Source of the DNA: Mesorhizobium amorphae
GTDB lineage: Bacteria; Pseudomonadota; Alphaproteobacteria; Rhizobiales; Rhizobiaceae
Direction of reading: 5' to 3'
NCBI GenBank assembly: GCA_003240775.1
Contig: QFNI01000056.1
Span: 1-22,323 of the forward strand
DNA: 22,323 nucleotides
Position numbers and translations under genes: made by a program. Positions 13,734 to 21,039 of the stretch are shown here, piece after piece. How positions within the stretch are numbered: position 1 is the stretch's first letter; each line of letters begins with the position of its first letter. Under the pieces are notes generated by a model. It was not told the DNA's origin and searched no databases. It saw only the letters and a list, made by a program, of their open reading frames with translations.

Positions 13734-15566
13734 CTAATACACCCGCGCCTTGGGCGCGATCTTGGCCAGGCTGATGCCGCCGTCTTCTTCCTTGAGCATG
13801 GGCTCGGTGTGGACGGGGCGGTAGGCGAGCTTCACCTCGCCGTCGGGCTCGATCCAGGACAGCGTGTGCACACGCCAGTTCTGATCGTCGCGGTTGGGGA
13901 AGTCTTCGCGCGCGTGCGCCCCGCGGCTTTCGTGGCGGGCTTCGGCGCTGACCACGGTGGTGAGCGCGTTGGCCATCAGGTTCTGGAGTTCGAGCGTTTC
14001 CACGAGATCTGAATTCCAGATCATCGAGTGGTCGAAGACCTTGATGTCGGAAAGCCCGGCCCAGACCTCCTTCATGCGGCGGACGCCCTGCTGGAGGGTT
14101 TCCTCCGTGCGGAAGACGGCCGCGTCCTCCTGCATGGCGCGCTGCATCTTCTCGCGGAGGGCTGCGGTGGGCGTCGAGCCGTGGGCGAAGCGCGTCTTGT
14201 CGAAGTGGTCCATGATGCGCTCGAGCGAGCCTTTGTCGGGCGTCGGCACGGCGCTCTCGCGGTCCACCACGGAGCCCGCCTTGATGGCGGCCGCGCGGCC
14301 GAACACGACCAGGTCGATCAGGGAATTCGAGCCCAGGCGGTTCGCGCCGTGCACGGAGGCGCAACCCGCTTCGCCGACGGCCATCAGGCCGGGCTGGATG
14401 CGGTCGGGCGCATCCGCCGTGGGGTTGAGGACCTCGCCCCAGTAGTTCGTGGGGATGCCGCCCATGTTGTAGTGGACGGTGGGGAGCACGGGGATGGGAT
14501 CGCGGGTGACGTCGACGCCCGCGAAGATGCGCGCGGATTCGGAGATGCCGGGGAGGCGCTCGGCGAGCACGGCCGGGTCGAGGTGGTCGAGGTGGAGGAA
14601 GATGTGGTCCTTGTTCTTGCCCACGCCGCGCCCGTCGCGGATCTCCATGGTCATGCAGCGGGAGACGACGTCGCGCGAGGCCAAGTCCTTGGCGGAGGGC
14701 GCATAGCGCTCCATGAAGCGCTCCCCTTCGGAGTTGACGAGATAGCCGCCCTCCCCGCGCGCGCCTTCGGTGATCAGGCAGCCCGCGCCGTAGATGCCGG
14801 TGGGGTGGAACTGGACGAATTCCATGTCCTGGAGCGGCAGGCCCGCGCGCACGGCCATGCCGCCGCCGTCGCCCGTGCAGGTGTGGGCGGAGGTGGCGGA
14901 GAAATAGGCGCGGCCGTAGCCGCCGGTGGCGAGCACCACCATCTTGGCGGCGAAGCGGTGGATCGTGCCGTCGTCGAGGTTCCAGGCGACCACGCCCGTG
15001 ATCGTGCCGTCATTTGCTGTGATCAGGTCGAGCGCGAAATACTCCACGAAGAACTGGGCGTGGTGCTTGACCGACTGGCCGTAGAGCGTGTGCAGGATGG
15101 CGTGGCCGGTGCGGTCGGCGGCCGCACAGGTGCGCTGCACGGGCGGGCCTTCGCCGAAATTCATCATGTGGCCGCCGAAGGGGCGCTGGTAGATCTTGCC
15201 TTCCTCGGTGCGCGAGAAGGGCACGCCGTAGTGCTCGAGCTCGTAGACGGCGGCGGGTGCCTCGCGGGCGAGGTATTCCATCGCGTCCACGTCGCCCAGC
15301 CAGTCCGACCCTTTGACCGTGTCGTACATGTGCCACTGCCAGGAATCGGCGCCCATGTTCTGGAGCGAGGCGGCGATGCCGCCCTGGGCTGCGACCGTGT
15401 GGGAACGCGTGGGGAAGACCTTGGTGATGCAGGCCGTCTTCAGGCCCTGCTCGGCCATGCCGAGCGTGGCGCGGAGGCCGGCGCCACCCGCGCCGACGAC
15501 GACCACGTCGAACTTGTGGTCGACATAGGAATAGCCGCTGCCTGCGGCTGCAGAACTGCTTGCCAC
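13734..15566 (-). CDS. sdhA: Succinate dehydrogenase flavoprotein subunit
   Basis: Catalytic subunit of complex II, 610 residues, oxidising succinate to fumarate at the inner face of the membrane. Visible features are the FAD motif GAGGAG (25-30), the covalent-FAD histidine H56 in TRSHTVAAQGG, the substrate-site HPTGIYG, the catalytic Arg region ASRDVVSR, and HGANRLGSNSLIDLVVFGR near the FAD tail. The length and sequence are typical of alphaproteobacteria and mitochondria. The start is GTG at 15566, with GGAGG nine bases upstream; it lies five bases after the sdhD stop, so the genes are tightly linked. The stop is TAG, and the next gene is vapB rather than the usual sdhB. Confidence 0.97.
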   Translation of the reverse strand: MASSSAAAGSGYSYVDHKFDVVVVGAGGAGLRATLGMAEQGLKTACITKVFPTRSHTVAAQGGIAASLQNMGADSWQWHMYDTVKGSDWLGDVDAMEYLAREAPAAVYELEHYGVPFSRTEEGKIYQRPFGGHMMNFGEGPPVQRTCAAADRTGHAILHTLYGQSVKHHAQFFVEYFALDLITANDGTITGVVAWNLDDGTIHRFAAKMVVLATGGYGRAYFSATSAHTCTGDGGGMAVRAGLPLQDMEFVQFHPTGIYGAGCLITEGARGEGGYLVNSEGERFMERYAPSAKDLASRDVVSRCMTMEIRDGRGVGKNKDHIFLHLDHLDPAVLAERLPGISESARIFAGVDVTRDPIPVLPTVHYNMGGIPTNYWGEVLNPTADAPDRIQPGLMAVGEAGCASVHGANRLGSNSLIDLVVFGRAAAIKAGSVVDRESAVPTPDKGSLERIMDHFDKTRFAHGSTPTAALREKMQRAMQEDAAVFRTEETLQQGVRRMKEVWAGLSDIKVFDHSMIWNSDLVETLELQNLMANALTTVVSAEARHESRGAHAREDFPNRDDQNWRVHTLSWIEPDGEVKLAYRPVHTEPMLKEEDGGISLAKIAPKARVY

Positions 15567-15571
15567 GGGTT

Positions 15572-15967
15572 TCAGCCTCCGAATGCGAGCTTGAGGATGG
15601 CGAAGGTGCTGATCGCGCCGATCGCCACCACGTAGAAGGTGTTGAGCATGATGAGCGCGGGCTTGGCGAGATCGCCGTGGACATAGTCCTCGATGATCAC
15701 CTGCATGCCCAGACGCATATGGGTGAGGATCGACGCCAATGCCAGAAGAAGCGGGATGGCGACGAGCGGGGAGCCCAGCACCGCGCGGGTGTCGGTGAAA
15801 TTGCGCCCGTCGAGCGACACCATCAGGCCGACGAAGAAGAGAACGAGCGGGATGTTCGCGACGGCGGTCAGCCGCTGGTGCCAGAAATGGCCGGTGCCCT
15901 CATGGGCCGCGCCAAGGCCGCGGACGCGACGGAGCGGCGTGCGCATCTTGGAGGTCTCGTGCGCCAT
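15572..15967 (-). CDS. sdhD: Succinate dehydrogenase membrane anchor subunit
   Basis: Small membrane subunit of complex II, 131 residues with three hydrophobic segments (about 36-52, 67-85, 103-128). H83 in LTHMRLGMQVIIEDYVH is the likely heme b ligand, and D94-Y95 of the same motif match the quinone-site residues of the family. The N-terminal HFWHQRLTAVANIPL is characteristic. It starts four bases after sdhC and ends five bases before sdhA. Confidence 0.93.
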   Translation of the reverse strand: MAHETSKMRTPLRRVRGLGAAHEGTGHFWHQRLTAVANIPLVLFFVGLMVSLDGRNFTDTRAVLGSPLVAIPLLLALASILTHMRLGMQVIIEDYVHGDLAKPALIMLNTFYVVAIGAISTFAILKLAFGG

Positions 15968-15971
15968 CGGC

Positions 15972-16385
15972 TCAGCTCCTCGTCCAGAACACGGCGATCC
16001 AGACCAGCAAGGTCAGCGTGACCGAGCCGATCACGGTCGCCCAGGCGAACTTGCGCGAGTTGGCCTTTTCGAGGCCGCGCCCGGTGTCCCAGATCAGGTG
16101 GCGCACGCCGCCGAGCAGGTGGTGCAGCAGCGCCCAGGTGTAGCCGATCAGCACGAGGCGACCGAGCCAGCTCTGGGCCGCCCAGGTGAGGGTCGCGAAC
16201 CAGTCTTCGGAGGTGGCGGCGGCGAGCAGCCAGAGGCCGACACCCAGCGTGCCGAAATAGAGCGCGCTGCCCGTGATGCGGTGCACGATCGACATCACCA
16301 TGGTGATCGGCCAGCGATAGGCTGTCAGGTGCGGCGAAAGCGGTCTGGGACGGGCCGCGGGGCGGGATGCGGCTTGCTGGCTCAT
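15972..16385 (-). CDS. sdhC: Succinate dehydrogenase cytochrome b556 subunit
   Basis: Membrane anchor of complex II, 137 residues with three hydrophobic helices. The family signatures are RPLSPHLTAYRW (14-25), SIVHRITG (32-39, quinone-site Ser32) and ALLHHLLGGVRHLIWD (85-100), the last containing the probable heme ligand (H88/H89) and H96. The open frame runs up to 16538, but the extra N-terminus is arginine- and cysteine-rich and unlike SdhC. The ATG at 16385 is preceded by GGGGAAG and gives the usual start. It is the first gene of the sdh operon. Confidence 0.95.
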   Translation of the reverse strand: MSQQAASRPAARPRPLSPHLTAYRWPITMVMSIVHRITGSALYFGTLGVGLWLLAAATSEDWFATLTWAAQSWLGRLVLIGYTWALLHHLLGGVRHLIWDTGRGLEKANSRKFAWATVIGSVTLTLLVWIAVFWTRS

Positions 16386-16459
16386 GCGGAACTTCCCCGG
16401 CTCGCGGGCGGGCCCGCTGGCGTCGCAGGCGCCACAGAAAACGGCGCGCGTTTGCTGGC

Positions 16460-16487
16460 TTCTTAACCCCTTATCGCCGCACGTCAA
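16460..16487 (-). promoter_or_regulatory. Possible sdh operon promoter
   Basis: On the minus strand TTGACG stands 16 bases before TAAGAA, about 75-100 bases upstream of sdhC. The -35 match is good (5 of 6); the -10 is poor (3 of 6). This is the best sigma-70-like candidate seen in the region; alphaproteobacterial promoters often have weak -10 elements. Confidence 0.3.
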
Positions 16488-16550
16488 CGCGCGCGAGGCC
16501 CGCTTTCCCAAGCATTGAAGTCGCAGGCGGGACCACAATCGATTGAATGG

Positions 16551-16895
16551 TCAGCGCCGGCATGAAAGCGTGGGCTGGCCCTGGCGGGAAAACTCGGCGC
16601 GCGCCCCTTCGAGCACGAGGCGGCTCCTGCCGTCGCCATAGGTCCGGGTCTGGCCCGCAGGGCGGGCGGGAAGCTCGATCCCGTCGCGCGCGCCGACCAC
16701 GGCGAGCACCGAGGTCTGGAAGTTCTCGACCGTCAACTCGCGGCCCCCGTCGCAGGCGTAATAGGCGTAGCGCGGCTGGGCGGCGGGCGTCTCGAATTCA
16801 GCCGCGACGGGCAGCGGCGGGGCGATCGCCTCCACGCCGGCGCCCACGCAGCCGGCCGGAAGCAGAAGGGCCGCGACCATGCTTGCGATCTTCAT
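16551..16895 (-). CDS. MliC-like lipoprotein (probable lysozyme inhibitor)
   Basis: Protein of 114 residues with a lipoprotein signal peptide: MKIASMVAALLLPAGCVGAG has a lipobox LPAGC, so the mature N-terminal Cys16 should be lipidated. The mature part fits the MliC/PliC fold of c-type lysozyme inhibitors: YYACDGGRELTVENF near the start, a central IELPARPAGQTRTYGDGRSR and a closing LVLEGARAEF...LSCRR, where the two cysteines (C48 and C112) would form the usual disulfide. Such proteins protect the cell wall from host or environmental lysozyme. The ATG at 16895 has GGAAG eight bases upstream. The gene is divergent from the small secreted protein gene at 17020, across CtrA-like boxes. The family call is by pattern only; inhibition itself is inference. 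Confidence 0.72.
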   Translation of the reverse strand: MKIASMVAALLLPAGCVGAGVEAIAPPLPVAAEFETPAAQPRYAYYACDGGRELTVENFQTSVLAVVGARDGIELPARPAGQTRTYGDGRSRLVLEGARAEFSRQGQPTLSCRR

Positions 16896-16908
16896 TCACG
16901 CTCTTCCG

Positions 16909-16916
16909 TTAACCAT
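16909..16916. promoter_or_regulatory. CtrA-type half-site TTAACCAT
   Basis: TTAACCAT lies 14 bases upstream of the MliC-like start codon, in the same orientation as the two half-sites on the other strand would show if inverted. It is the third such half-site in this 124-base gap. Confidence 0.35.
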
Positions 16917-16963
16917 GTTTTCCGATGCGCCGGCCGCCAGGCAACCGTGGACGTTGGTAATGG

Positions 16964-16978
16964 TTAAGAAATGGTTAA
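16964..16978. promoter_or_regulatory. CtrA-like full binding box
   Basis: TTAA, seven bases, TTAA is present exactly. Read on the minus strand it is TTAACCATTTCTTAACC, a full match to the CtrA consensus TTAA-N7-TTAAC. It arises from two direct ATGGTTAAG copies (16960 and 16971) spaced 11 bases, one helical turn. It lies about 42-56 bases before the start of the gene at 17020 and about 70 bases from the divergent lipoprotein gene. Binding is inference from the consensus. Confidence 0.6.
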
Positions 16979-17019
16979 GCTCCCGAGCGTTGCTGTTTCG
17001 ATCCACGGAGATTCGTCCG

Positions 17020-17394
17020 ATGCGCCTGCCCACCCTCCTCGCGGGAGCCATGCTGCTCCTCGCCGCCGCGCCCGCCTCGGCCGACCGGCTGCGCGACCAT
17101 GTGGAAGCGGATTCCTACGGCAATCTCGTGGTGTCGAGCCGCGCCGGCTACAAGCGGATCGTGGTGGGCCAGGGGCATCTCGCGGGCGAGCTTCGCGAAT
17201 ACAACCGCCAGGGCGAGGCGAAGGTGGTCTACGGCACCAACGAGGACGCGACCTACCGCGACGATGCCGGCAACATCCAGTATCGCGACTGCTATCGCCC
17301 GCCGGTTCTGGTTCACGGCCGCTCCTACATGTATGGCCTGGCCGATGGCGAACTGCCCATACCCGCGGGCACCTGCCATCCCCAGGGGCGCTGA
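17020..17394 (+). CDS. Small secreted protein of unknown function
   Basis: Product of 124 residues with a clear signal peptide (MRLPTLLAGAMLLLAAAPASA, cleavage before DRLRDHVEA). The mature part, about 103 residues, has no membrane segment or motif that I recognise. It is rich in Tyr, Gly and Asp, with phrases such as SYGNLVVSSRAGYKRIVVGQG and two cysteines (in RDCYRPP and GTCHP) that could pair in the periplasm. The reading frame is open from 16879, but the ATG at 17020 is the one directly before the signal peptide, with GGAG nine bases upstream. It is divergent from the MliC-like lipoprotein gene and preceded by a CtrA-like box. Real coding is supported by the signal peptide and the ribosome site. 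Function is unknown. Confidence 0.8.
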   Translation: MRLPTLLAGAMLLLAAAPASADRLRDHVEADSYGNLVVSSRAGYKRIVVGQGHLAGELREYNRQGEAKVVYGTNEDATYRDDAGNIQYRDCYRPPVLVHGRSYMYGLADGELPIPAGTCHPQGR

Positions 17395-17522
17395 CGTTTC
17401 GTCGGGGACAAGCCCGCCCTCACGGGGAATGTGACCCCTCCCCCTCAGGCAGCGTCGTTTTTTAACCACGATCTTCCCGCGTCTTCCGCCTGGGGCTGCT
17501 CAAGCGGAACAATCGGAACACC

Positions 17523-18866
17523 ATGGCCACATCCATCCAGGCGGCGGGCCGCACGGCGAGTGCCGCGCAGGCCGGCCGGCTCAGGGCGCAGATCGCGGGC
17601 ATCGAGACGCTTTCGCGCTTCGTGCTCGCGACGCTCGCGCTCGGCTCGGGCGTCTACACCTATCTCGGCGTGCGCTCGCTGCTCGACGGCTCGGCGACCG
17701 TCGTCTTCTTCGCCGCCGTGATCTATTCGGTGTCGGTTTCGGTCGCCATGTACGGCTTCTGGACCTTTCTGATCCGCTTCCTGCCGGAAATGCGCGACGG
17801 GGCCTCGCGGCTCTCGCTTCTCGCCATCATGGCGGTCGGCTCGGCGATGATCGTCGCCATGTCGTCCTGGCTGAACGCCGCGGCACTCGCGGGATCGGCC
17901 GCGGTCGAGCAGCACCTCGCGATCACCATCGAGGACTACACCTCCGATCTCGACCAGGCGCATTCCAATGCGCTCGGCGCGCTGTCGCTCCTGCCCGACA
18001 TCCAGCGCGCGGGCGAGCGCTTCGCGCGGCTGGCCGACGAGGAACGCTCGTCGGGCGCGCTGACGGGCACCACGGGCTCGGGCTCGGTGGTGCAGCTTCT
18101 GTCGCAGATGGCCGCGCAGATGCGCGGGCTGGAAGCGAGCGTGGAAGGCTCGCGCGAGGGGATCGAGACGCGCTTCGCGCAGGGCCAGGAGCGGCTTGCG
18201 GCCATGCGCACGCTGGTTTCGGCGCCCGGGCCGATCGCCGAGCGCTCCGACCAGTTCGCCAGCGAGGCGGTGGCCCTGACGGGGCTGATCTCCGCGCTCG
18301 AGCAGACCGCCATCGCGCCGTCCGTGTCGCGCGCGGCGGCCGACCTTTCGATGGGCTTCATCGCGCCGGTGGCGTCGGGGGCGACCGCCGACCTCGCCGG
18401 GCGGCAGGATCGCGTGATGGAAACGATCCGCGCCTCGGTCGCCGCGCAGTCCAAGGCGCTGTCGGACGCGGCGGGCGAGATTCTCGCCCAGCCCAAGGTG
18501 CCCGAGCGGCGGTTCGTGCCGCTGACTTCGGCGGAAGCCGTGCTGCGCTATGCCGGCGACTTCATCCCGTCCTGGGCGGGCGCCATCGCCATCGACCTGT
18601 TGCCGGCCGTGCTCGTGGGCGTGATGGCTGTCGCCTATGGCGCGCTGCGCCGCGCGGAAGAAGGCCTGGAAGACCTCGACCGGTTGTCGGCCGCCGACCT
18701 CCTGCGCTCGCTCGACATCCACGAGGCCTTGCGCGCCCGCGAGCGCGCGGCAGCCGCAGCGGAAGCCGCGGCGAACCCGCCGTCCGAGACGGCGGAAGCC
18801 CCTGCCCGGCCGGAAAACGTCACGCAGCTGGCGCTCGGCCCCGAACGGAAGCGAGGCGAGACGTGA
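17523..18866 (+). CDS. Four-helix inner-membrane protein with long helical periplasmic or cytoplasmic loop, unknown function
   Basis: Protein of 447 residues that I do not recognise by family. Three hydrophobic helices lie near the N-terminus (about 32-50, 58-84, 98-116). A ~230-residue segment follows (118-348) that is rich in Ala, Glu, Gln, Ser and Arg with regular helical periodicity, probably coiled coil. A fourth helix stands at 349-374, and a charged cytoplasmic-type tail follows, ending in an Ala-rich stretch. The layout is broadly like a sensor or scaffold, but no kinase, HAMP or methyl-accepting signature is seen. The stop codon overlaps the GTG start of the ClpP-fold gene (GTGA), so the two products are probably made together and may act together. 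The ribosome site is weak (CGGAACACC). Confidence 0.85.
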   Translation: MATSIQAAGRTASAAQAGRLRAQIAGIETLSRFVLATLALGSGVYTYLGVRSLLDGSATVVFFAAVIYSVSVSVAMYGFWTFLIRFLPEMRDGASRLSLLAIMAVGSAMIVAMSSWLNAAALAGSAAVEQHLAITIEDYTSDLDQAHSNALGALSLLPDIQRAGERFARLADEERSSGALTGTTGSGSVVQLLSQMAAQMRGLEASVEGSREGIETRFAQGQERLAAMRTLVSAPGPIAERSDQFASEAVALTGLISALEQTAIAPSVSRAAADLSMGFIAPVASGATADLAGRQDRVMETIRASVAAQSKALSDAAGEILAQPKVPERRFVPLTSAEAVLRYAGDFIPSWAGAIAIDLLPAVLVGVMAVAYGALRRAEEGLEDLDRLSAADLLRSLDIHEALRARERAAAAAEAAANPPSETAEAPARPENVTQLALGPERKRGET

Positions 18867-19699
18867 GCGCGCCCGGCGAAGACGCGAACCGTTCGGGCGG
18901 CATGATGCACCGGCTCGGGCGCTTCACCGACGAGGGGCTGTTGCGCTGGATGTTCCGCGGGCTTCTTGTCGGCACCATCGGCGTTCTCGCGCTCGATTTC
19001 CAGGAACTCGGGCAAAGCAACGGGTGGTGGCAGGAAACCGAGCTGGCCGATGGGCCGACGACGATCGCCGCGCCGCCGGACGTCACCACGAGCGGGCCGG
19101 TCGCGCCCGGCGACACAACCCCCTTCGTGCCGGCAAGCTTGGACGCGCCGCGCGGCGAGATGGCGTTCGCGCTCGAAAAGGGCGGCGTGCTTTCGGCGCG
19201 CGGCACGATCGACCCGAAGGCGGCCGAGCGTTTCGCAGCCGAACTCGACGAGCGCGGGGAATATGTGAAGACGGTGCTGCTCGATTCTCCCGGCGGGTCG
19301 CTGGAGGACGCGCTTCGCATGGGACGCGCGATCCGCGAGCGCGAACTGCGAACCAGCGTGCCCAAGGGCGCGCAATGCGCTTCCTCCTGTCCTCTGGTGC
19401 TTGCGGGCGGGGTGGAGCGCGCGGTGGCCGAAGGCGCGTCGGTGGGCGTCCACCAGATCTATGCGGCCGAGGACCAGGCCAAGGCGCGCGCCGCGCAGGC
19501 GATGTCGGATGCGCAGTCGACCACGGCGCGCATCAGCCGCTATCTGTCGGAGATGGGGGTCGACCCCGCCGTGTGGCTGCACGCGCTCGATACGCCGCCA
19601 CGCGCGCTCTACCGGTTGAGCGCGGCCGAGCTTGCCCAGTATCGGCTTTCGACGGGCGCCGAAGGACCGGTGGCCGAGGCGGTTCCGCCGCCTTCCTGA
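18863..19699 (+). CDS. Membrane-anchored periplasmic ClpP-fold protein (COG3904-like)
   Basis: Protein of 278 residues with one membrane helix (about 30-46), a linker rich in Pro and Thr (60-95), and a ClpP/crotonase-like domain (about 97-260). Visible are the DSPGGSLEDALRMGRAI segment (141-157) that supplies the oxyanion glycines in ClpP folds, the CASSC motif with likely nucleophile S174, and GVHQIY with likely catalytic H197, spaced as in COG3904 predicted periplasmic proteins. C172 and C176 flank the serine and could form a disulfide. The start is GTG, overlapping the upstream stop (GTGA), with GAGG shortly before. Protease activity is inferred from the motifs; the third catalytic residue is not clear. 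The last 91 bases overlap the diguanylate cyclase gene on the other strand. Confidence 0.85.
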   Translation: MSAPGEDANRSGGMMHRLGRFTDEGLLRWMFRGLLVGTIGVLALDFQELGQSNGWWQETELADGPTTIAAPPDVTTSGPVAPGDTTPFVPASLDAPRGEMAFALEKGGVLSARGTIDPKAAERFAAELDERGEYVKTVLLDSPGGSLEDALRMGRAIRERELRTSVPKGAQCASSCPLVLAGGVERAVAEGASVGVHQIYAAEDQAKARAAQAMSDAQSTTARISRYLSEMGVDPAVWLHALDTPPRALYRLSAAELAQYRLSTGAEGPVAEAVPPPS

Positions 19700-20877
19700 C
19701 GGAGCGACACGAGCGACGTGCGCGAAAGCGCCATGCGCACGCAATCGCGCCCATCGGCCTTGGCGCGGTAGAGCGCCTCGTCGGCGCGCTTGAAGAGTTC
19801 GGCCAGGCTTTCGCCGGGGGTCGCCTCGGCCACGCCGAAGCTCGCGGTGAAGCGACGCTGGGGCGGCAGCCCTTCGATGGCGAGGCTCGAGAATGTGGTG
19901 CGCGTGCCTTCCGCGAAAAGACGCGCCGCCGCCATGTTGGAGCCCGGCAGGAGGATCGCGAACTCCTCGCCGCCGATGCGGCCGGCCACCACGCGATGCG
20001 CGGGCGCGGCACGCACGAAGCGGCCGAAGGCCTCGATCACGCGGTCGCCCGAGGCGTGGCCGAGCGTGTCGTTGACCTTCTTGAAATGGTCGAGGTCGGC
20101 CAGCACCAGAGAGACCGGCAGGCCGAGGCCCGCCGCCGTCCGAAGCTCGGCATCCGCCCGGCGGTCGAAGCCCGCGCGCGTGAGGACGCCGGCGAGCGGG
20201 TCGGTCTCGGAGCGCTCGGTCACGTCGCGCAGGATGTCGCGCGCGAAGACGAGCAGCATCGTCAGCGCCAGCGCCAGGGCGACGATGGCGGTGAGCGACA
20301 GCGAGATGGTCGCATAGGTGGTGGCGAGATAGTCGCTCGGCCCTTTGCCCGCGCCGCCCATAGCGAGCGCGAAGAAGGGCTTGGACAGGAATTGCAGCCC
20401 TGACACAACCAGAAGCACGGCGAGCAGCGTGTCGCTGCGCTCGCGCTGCCTGCGCTGCAGGGCGAGCCAGGCGCCGATGAACTGCATGAGGGCATAGGGC
20501 GCCTGGTAGAGCATCAGGCGCGCCAGGCTCTCGCGCGGCCAGTCCTCGATGATCCAGGTGGAGGCGAGCGATGCGAGAAGCAGCCCGCCCATCAGGAGCC
20601 AGGGGGCGCGCAACCCGTTGCGCGCGGCGATGCCCACGTTGAACAGCACGACGACCACGAGGAAGGCGCCGAAGTTGAGCACCACCATGAAGCGGGAATC
20701 CGCGCCGCCGGCGATCACGAACTCGATGCTGAGCGCGAGAAGCCCGACGAGATAGGTCAGCGCCAGCCAGAACGGCCCGCGGGCGCGCGTGTTGTAGAAG
20801 CCCAAGGCCGTGAAGGCCGCGGCCAGAAGCGCTGCGACAGCAAGATTTGTGGCAAGGGCAATCGTTGCGCTGCTCAA
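19609..20877 (-). CDS. Membrane-bound diguanylate cyclase (GGEEF)
   Basis: Makes cyclic di-GMP from two GTP. The 422-residue protein has about six to seven hydrophobic helices (residues 8-212), then a GGDEF domain (about 222-385) with TDPLAGVLTRAGFDRR, the metal/GTP-binding DLDHFKKVND (261-270) and an intact GGEEF (302-306). The inhibitory RxxD I-site expected five residues before GG is missing (AHRV is found there), so product inhibition is probably absent. A ~35-residue Ser/Ala/Gly-rich tail follows the domain. No ATG fits the first helix; TTG at 20877, with GGGAG seven bases before it, is the best start. The membrane part resembles no named sensor that I recognise. The 3' end overlaps the ClpP-fold gene tail to tail. 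Confidence 0.9.
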   Translation of the reverse strand: MSSATIALATNLAVAALLAAAFTALGFYNTRARGPFWLALTYLVGLLALSIEFVIAGGADSRFMVVLNFGAFLVVVVLFNVGIAARNGLRAPWLLMGGLLLASLASTWIIEDWPRESLARLMLYQAPYALMQFIGAWLALQRRQRERSDTLLAVLLVVSGLQFLSKPFFALAMGGAGKGPSDYLATTYATISLSLTAIVALALALTMLLVFARDILRDVTERSETDPLAGVLTRAGFDRRADAELRTAAGLGLPVSLVLADLDHFKKVNDTLGHASGDRVIEAFGRFVRAAPAHRVVAGRIGGEEFAILLPGSNMAAARLFAEGTRTTFSSLAIEGLPPQRRFTASFGVAEATPGESLAELFKRADEALYRAKADGRDCVRMALSRTSLVSLRQEGGGTASATGPSAPVESRYWASSAALNR

Positions 20878-21039
20878 TGTCCGTCTCCCGCATCGAACAT
20901 TGCGCCGGCAAGCATCAAGAACCTGTTAAGGAGCCGAAAAAAATCGAGAGATCAGCGTGTTGCGAGGGAACCGGCCGGCCATCGAGGCGTTGCCCCAACC
21001 GCCTTGGAATCGACCGACCCATCTTCAGGAACAGACCAG

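Noticed and set aside
14028..15635. Long frame opposite sdhA
   Set aside because: Mirror frame of sdhA; no motif and unusual composition.
17399..17420. CGGGGACAAGCCCG as a second REP-like repeat
   Set aside because: Arms are only four bases and the flanks differ from the copy at 11361; too weak to call as a feature.
17457..17468. TTTTTTAACCAC as a CtrA half-site before the four-helix protein gene
   Set aside because: Last base differs from TTAACCAT and no second half-site lies seven bases away.
18637..20403. Long Arg-rich plus-strand frame across the ClpP-fold and cyclase genes
   Set aside because: Composition is very rich in Arg and Ala with no structure; overlaps two well-supported genes in other frames.
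18635..20911. Long minus-strand frame (758 codons) over the same region
   Set aside because: A frame-shifted shadow of the cyclase and an antisense shadow of the neighbours.
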